Positions 6,674 to 10,442 of a DNA stretch of 10,442 bases are shown here, in pieces. Both the position numbers and the translations under genes were made by a program. The notes beneath the pieces were generated by a model that saw only the letters and a list, made by a program, of their open reading frames with translations, had not been told where the DNA came from and searched no databases. Location: positions 1 through 10,442 of the forward strand of contig CALCIC010000974.1 of NCBI GenBank assembly GCA_937907405.1, in the 5' to 3' direction. The DNA is from an uncultured Isosphaeraceae bacterium (GTDB taxonomy: Bacteria > Planctomycetota > Planctomycetia > Isosphaerales > Isosphaeraceae). How positions within the stretch are numbered: the stretch's first letter is position 1; each line of letters begins with the position of its first letter.

Positions 6674-6992
6674 GTGGACTCCTTTCAGGCTGCCGCCTTG
6701 GGGTCTCGCTTCCAAACCGATCAACTTACAAAGGATAACCGATCGGCGCCGGTCCGCGACGTTAAGCCATGCCCGAAATGCAATTGCGAAAGACGTCGCG
6801 CCCGGTTAAGGTCACGCCCGACGAGCGGCCCGATCACGAGGCAAGCTCGCCCCGGCCTTCCGTACCGCCGCGGAAGAAGCTTTCCTCGCAACGATTTGCG
6901 ACTCCACGTCGAACAGCGCGTAACGCAATCGGGAGGATCATGCCGATCAAGTGGATTGACGGGTTCGTCCCGTCGGAGGACATCAAACACGC
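6674..6992. other. Divergent intergenic region between MgtC-family and porin genes
   Basis: 319 bp that should contain promoters for both genes. Visible items are the MgtC Shine-Dalgarno (6679-6685, minus), the porin's GGAGGA (6975-6980), a CTTCCG/CGGAAG hairpin (6857-6876, 8-nt loop), and a weak TTGCGA (6896-6901) not followed by a good -10. A GGGAGGA-ATG at 6931-6942 opens a short frame that runs into the porin gene. I see no recognisable riboswitch or known operator. Confidence 0.5.
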
Positions 6993-8651
6993 GTGCGACG
7001 ACCAACGCCATGGATGGCTGCGATCGGGATGGCAAGCGCTCTCGCCGCGCTCGGGGTTGGCGCGCGCGCGCAAGAGGCTCCCTCGACTCCCGAGGCTGCT
7101 TCCCCAGTGACGATCGAGCAGCTCGCCGAACGGCTCCAGGCGATGGAGGCGATGAATCGGAAGCTCGCCAGCGAGCTGGAACACTCCTCCCGCGAGCACC
7201 AGGCGGAGATCCGAAGGCTCAACGAGAAGCTCGACGAACTTTCCGGACGGCCGCCGTCGGTTTCAGCCGAGGACGGCGAGCCGGCCGGCGCGGCGTCCCT
7301 CGGGCCGGCGCCGACGCCCGACGAGGAGGCGAGACGGAGGCTGACCGGCCCGGTCCCCTCGTACGCGACCCAGCCGATCGAGTTCGACGTCCCCTCGACG
7401 GCGGACGGACTCGACGCGGCGGCCGGACGAGGGCTGCGAGGGCGACTTAATCAGGGCTTCCAGTTCGAAACCCCCGACGAGGAGTTTCTGCTCCAGGTCC
7501 ATATCCAGTCTCAGATCGAGTCGCGGATCTGGGGCGAGTCGAACCAGACGCCCGTCGCCGACGGGTTCTACTACCCCCGACAGCGGATCTTCTTCAACGG
7601 CCGGATCACCAGGCCGCTGGAATACGTCTTCTCCATCAACCGGGGGTTCGGCGAACTCAACATCCTGGAGTCGTATCTCAACTTCCACCCCAACGACCGA
7701 TTCCAGGTTCGGCTGGGACGGTACATGACCCCCCTGACCTACGACCAGTTCGCGATCCGGAACATCTGGCTGCCTACTCCCGAGCGGTCGCTGTTCACGA
7801 CGAACGTGGGGCTCAACCGACAGATCGGCCTGATGGCCTGGGGGACCGTGCTGGACCGGCGGCTGGACTACGCCGCGGGAGTCTTCACCGGCCCAAGGAA
7901 CTCGTTCGAGGACTTCAACAACGAGAAGGACTTCATCGGGTTCCTGAACGCGCGGCCGTTCCAGAATTCGACGAGGTGGGAATTCCTCCGCGACTGGAAC
8001 ATTGGGAGCTCGGTGGCGTTCGGCGTCCAGAACCAGCCGGCGGTCCCCCAGGCGTTCCGGATCGGCGCGGTCGCCCCCACCAACGCCAGCCAGGCGGCCC
8101 TGGCCGCCCCACCGTTCCTGACGCTCAACAACGGCGTCGTCGAGCGCGGCGACCGGCTGCTGGGCTCGGTCCACTCCGCCTTCTACCGCAAGGGGCTGTC
8201 GTTGATCGGCGAGTGGCAGTACGGATCCGCCGGCTACGCGTCGCCGAACCGGCCGAATCCGCTCGCGGTGCCGATCTCCGGGTTTTACGCGACGGCGGCC
8301 TATTTCTTGACCGGCGAGCACGTCGAGCGGCGGGCGATGGTCAAGCCGCTGCGGCCGGTCTTCCCGACCTCGAAGGACCAGGACCGCGGCCTCGGCGCCT
8401 GGGAACTCGTCGGCCGCTACTCCGCTCTCGGTTTCGGCGAGCAAATCTTCCGCGCCGGCTTCGCCGACCCCAACCTCTGGTCCAACCAGGCGGCCACCAC
8501 CGAAGTGGGCCTCAACTGGTACTTGAACGAGTACATGAAGGTCTACATGTTCTGGCTCCACGGCGAGTTCGGCGACCCGGTCCTCTACCGCCCGGGCGGT
8601 TTCCAGAAGAACGCCGATCTGTTCTGGCTCCGTTTCCAACTCTATTTCTAG
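6993..8651 (+). CDS. OprP/OprO-like outer-membrane porin with N-terminal coiled coil
   Basis: 552-residue predicted beta-barrel porin for small, often anionic, solutes. GTG at 6993 is the first possible start after an in-frame stop at 6957-6959. GGAGGA (6975-6980) is 12 nt upstream, slightly long; ATG at 7014 is the alternative but lacks a ribosome site. A signal peptide (hydrophobic 8-24, ARA before Q27) is followed by a heptad-like charged helix (40-84), a Pro/Ala/Glu linker (85-130) and the barrel (about 150-552). The barrel opens with GFQFETPDEEFLLQVHIQSQ, a form typical of phosphate-selective porin O/P proteins, and contains RIFFNGRI and FQVRLGRYMTPLTYDQF. It ends with WLRFQLYF, the terminal Phe expected for outer-membrane assembly. 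The solute is not readable; neighbours suggest urea or bicarbonate, which is inference. Confidence 0.92.
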   Translation: MRRPTPWMAAIGMASALAALGVGARAQEAPSTPEAASPVTIEQLAERLQAMEAMNRKLASELEHSSREHQAEIRRLNEKLDELSGRPPSVSAEDGEPAGAASLGPAPTPDEEARRRLTGPVPSYATQPIEFDVPSTADGLDAAAGRGLRGRLNQGFQFETPDEEFLLQVHIQSQIESRIWGESNQTPVADGFYYPRQRIFFNGRITRPLEYVFSINRGFGELNILESYLNFHPNDRFQVRLGRYMTPLTYDQFAIRNIWLPTPERSLFTTNVGLNRQIGLMAWGTVLDRRLDYAAGVFTGPRNSFEDFNNEKDFIGFLNARPFQNSTRWEFLRDWNIGSSVAFGVQNQPAVPQAFRIGAVAPTNASQAALAAPPFLTLNNGVVERGDRLLGSVHSAFYRKGLSLIGEWQYGSAGYASPNRPNPLAVPISGFYATAAYFLTGEHVERRAMVKPLRPVFPTSKDQDRGLGAWELVGRYSALGFGEQIFRAGFADPNLWSNQAATTEVGLNWYLNEYMKVYMFWLHGEFGDPVLYRPGGFQKNADLFWLRFQLYF

Positions 8652-8855
8652 GGAGTAGGCGCTTCACAGACCCGTCGGCGCATGGTACAGAGATTGGTCA
8701 TAACTGATGGGCGACGACGCCTGGTCAACCGGCGGGACGACCGACCCTTCACTTTATCTACGGTCCCCGACGAGTCAACGGACGCGGCGCCACCACAGTC
8801 GGGATCTCGGCGATCCGAGCCAGCCTCGAATCCGAGTCTTTGGGAGCGGTTGACA

Positions 8856-9581
8856 ATGCGGAATCCCCAGGGCCCGTCGCGTCGAAGGTTCGTGCAGCAG
8901 TTGGGCTTGGCGGCCGGCGCGGCCGGCGTGGTTCTTTCGTCCGGTTCGACCGACCTGAATGCGGCGCAGCCGGAGCCGGCTCGCGACCCTGACGGCGTGC
9001 TGGCCGCCTTGCTGGAAGGCAACAAGCGGTTCGTCAGCGGCCAGACCTCGCTGCTCACCCGGCGGCGGCCCAGCGATTTCGCGGGCTTGGCCGAGGGGCA
9101 GGCGCCGGTTGCTGCGGTCATCGCCTGCGCCGATTCACGAGTGCCTGTCGAGTTGATCTTCGACCAGGGCGCCGGCGATCTGTTCGTGGTCCGGGTGGCG
9201 GGGAACGTCGTCGACGGCGCGGGGGACGTCGTCAAGGGGAGCGTCGAGTTCGCGGTCGCCGAGCTTGGCGCCCGGCTCATACTGGTCCTGGCCCACACCC
9301 AGTGCGGCGCGGTCAAGGCCGCGATCGAGCACGTCGACGCCCGCGACTCCCTGCCGGGATCGATCGACGGCCTGGTGGAACTGATCAAGCCGGCGGTCGG
9401 GGACGCCGCCGGAAAACCCGGCGACAAGCTCGCCAACGTCACCCGGGCGAACGTCGCGCGGTCGGCGGCCAAGCTGAAGACGTCGGGGCCGATCATCCCG
9501 CCGCTGGTCGAGGCCGGCAAGGTGAAGATCGTCGGCGGCGTCTACCATCTGGCCAACGGCGTGGTCGAGGTCTACGACTGA
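8856..9581 (+). CDS. Tat-exported beta-class carbonic anhydrase
   Basis: 241-residue beta-carbonic anhydrase that interconverts CO2 and bicarbonate. ATG at 8856 is chosen for GGGAG (8842-8846) 9 nt upstream and because it places a twin-arginine signal at the N-terminus: SRRRFV at residues 8-13, then a Gly/Ala-rich hydrophobic stretch (16-28) and a cleavage-like region near LNAAQ. The zinc site is complete: CADSR with Cys91, Asp93 and Arg95, and HTQC with His147 and Cys150. RVAGNVV and SVEFAVAELGARLILVLAH are standard beta-class segments. The Tat signal implies a folded, zinc-loaded enzyme in the periplasm, whereas textbook bacterial beta-class enzymes are cytoplasmic. It sits 204 bp after the porin and 72 bp before the urea transporter on the same strand. 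Confidence 0.95.
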   Translation: MRNPQGPSRRRFVQQLGLAAGAAGVVLSSGSTDLNAAQPEPARDPDGVLAALLEGNKRFVSGQTSLLTRRRPSDFAGLAEGQAPVAAVIACADSRVPVELIFDQGAGDLFVVRVAGNVVDGAGDVVKGSVEFAVAELGARLILVLAHTQCGAVKAAIEHVDARDSLPGSIDGLVELIKPAVGDAAGKPGDKLANVTRANVARSAAKLKTSGPIIPPLVEAGKVKIVGGVYHLANGVVEVYD

Positions 9582-9653
9582 TCCCAGTGGAGTCTCATCG
9601 AATCCTCGGCCTTCCCCATCGCGCCGGTCGACCTCTAACATGAAAGAGCCTCG

Positions 9654-10442
9654 ATGACGACGACGCTGGAGACGATGAAGTCGAAGCTGAACCCGGAAGT
9701 CGAGGCCCTGCTTTGCGCGGGGCTTCGAGGGATCGGTCAGGTTTTCTTTCAGGGCGACGCGGTCGCCGGCGCCCTCTTCGTCCTGGGCGTCGCGTTGAGT
9801 TCGCCGCTGATGGCGGCGGGCGCGGTCGTGGGCGCGGCGATCGGCACGGCGACGGCCCGGCTGCTGAAGTTCGACCCCGGGGAGACGACGGACGGGATCT
9901 ACGGATTCAACGCCACGCTGGTGGGGATCGCCACGTTCTTCTTCTTCCAGCCCGGCCTGGTCAGCGTCCTGCTGATGATCGTCGGCTGCATCGTCGCAAC
10001 AGTGGCGACCCGCCTGGCGCGTCGATACGTCCCGTTCCCCACGTACACGGCGCCGTTCATCGTGACGACCTGGGCCGTGTTCTTCCTCGGCCTGGCGATG
10101 GGCGCGGTCCGCCCCGAGGCGGGGGGGCCGGGCGACCCGTCGCGGCTCCCCTGGGGCTTCGAGGCGGTGGCCAACGGCGTCGGCCAGGTGATGTTCCAGG
10201 GGGGCGTCTGGACGGGGGTTTTGTTCCTGATCGGGATCGCGGTCGGCGACCGCAGGCACGCGGGATGGGTGCTGGCCGGTTCGATCGTCGGCATGCTCGT
10301 CGCCTACTTCCACGCTTCCTCGACCGAGCGGCTGCTCGATCCGGAAAGTCTGATCGAACGGCCGTTGTATGACAGCATCGCTCTGGGGTTGTACGGCTAC
10401 AACGCGTGTCTGTCGGCGGTCGCGCTGTCGTTGTGGCGGCGG
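9654..10442 (+). CDS. Urea transporter (UT family), 3' end beyond window
   Basis: Inner-membrane channel for passive urea uptake; 263 residues are visible with no stop before the right edge. The two-fold internal repeat of the UT family can be read directly. GIGQVFFQG (26-34) matches GVGQVMFQG (175-183), the segments that lead into the pore helices. YGFNATLVG (83-91) matches YGYNACLSA (247-255). Hydrophobic segments between them are consistent with the family's topology. ATG at 9654 is used; its AAAGAG (9643-9648) is weak, and an ATG at 9675 with GGAG 3 nt upstream is a poorer alternative. Only the end of the second half should be missing. The 72-bp gap to the carbonic anhydrase gene suggests co-transcription. 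Bacterial urea channels usually accompany urease; no urease gene is inside this window. Confidence 0.93.
   Translation, partial: MTTTLETMKSKLNPEVEALLCAGLRGIGQVFFQGDAVAGALFVLGVALSSPLMAAGAVVGAAIGTATARLLKFDPGETTDGIYGFNATLVGIATFFFFQPGLVSVLLMIVGCIVATVATRLARRYVPFPTYTAPFIVTTWAVFFLGLAMGAVRPEAGGPGDPSRLPWGFEAVANGVGQVMFQGGVWTGVLFLIGIAVGDRRHAGWVLAGSIVGMLVAYFHASSTERLLDPESLIERPLYDSIALGLYGYNACLSAVALSLWRR

Noticed and set aside
5993..7450. A 485-codon plus-strand frame over MgtC, the intergenic region and the porin start
   Set aside because: It runs antisense to MgtC and then out of frame through the porin; product is low-complexity Arg/Asp/Gly-rich.
7263..8639. A 458-codon open frame antisense to the porin
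   Set aside because: Low-complexity Arg/Val/Asp-rich product with no motif; the plus strand encodes a clear OprP-like barrel ending in Phe.
8850..8855. Perfect TTGACA -35 hexamer before the carbonic anhydrase
   Set aside because: It directly abuts the ATG, so a promoter here would start transcription inside the gene; it lies in the spacing between ribosome site and start and is most likely chance.
8652..8855. In-frame N-terminal extension of the carbonic anhydrase to 8682, or a separate small gene in the gap
   Set aside because: The extension would bury the Tat signal inside the protein and lacks a ribosome site; the gap shows only short GC-rich inverted repeats (for example 8802-8816) expected by chance.
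9135..10313. A 392-codon minus-strand frame across carbonic anhydrase and urea transporter
   Set aside because: It crosses two well-supported genes and their intergenic gap and has a composition typical of antisense shadow.

Overview
The window looks like chromosomal DNA of a planctomycete, most likely from the Isosphaeraceae group (Paludisphaera/Singulisphaera-like). This is inferred from the high GC, the formylglycine-type sulfatases, the DUF4886 SGNH hydrolase, the DUF1080-like secreted domain protein, and the mix of Sec, Tat and outer-membrane proteins. No marker gene confirms it. No mobile element, RNA gene or CRISPR array was found.

Left part (1-5965) holds exported proteins with a polysaccharide-processing flavour. 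A 3'-truncated sulfatase runs leftward off the window edge (1-485). A second, complete sulfatase starts divergently 193 bp away (679-2073). It is followed on the same strand by a secreted protein of unknown function with an internally duplicated architecture (2161-3912). That gene collides tail-to-tail, with overlapping stop codons, with a secreted SGNH/DUF4886 hydrolase on the minus strand (3906-4925). A 320-bp divergent intergenic region carrying a perfect 10-bp inverted repeat separates it from a secreted concanavalin-A-like (3-keto-disaccharide hydrolase-type) domain protein (5246-5965).

Right part (5969-10442) concerns envelope and transport. A MgtC/SapB-family membrane protein (5969-6673, minus) ends 3 bp from the preceding gene, and a hairpin spans both stop codons. 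Divergent from it, across 319 bp, is a run of three plus-strand genes: an OprP-like outer-membrane porin with an N-terminal coiled coil (6993-8651), a Tat-exported beta-class carbonic anhydrase (8856-9581), and a urea transporter cut by the right edge (9654-end).

How they may work together: the sulfatases, SGNH hydrolase and lectin-like protein could act on sulfated, acylated glycans outside the cytoplasm. The porin, exported carbonic anhydrase and urea channel could form a small-solute route for urea and CO2/bicarbonate across the envelope. Both are inferences from gene content and order. The genes are mostly of recognised families; the less ordinary points are the porin/exported anhydrase/urea-channel grouping, the duplicated unknown protein and several inverted repeats at gene borders.
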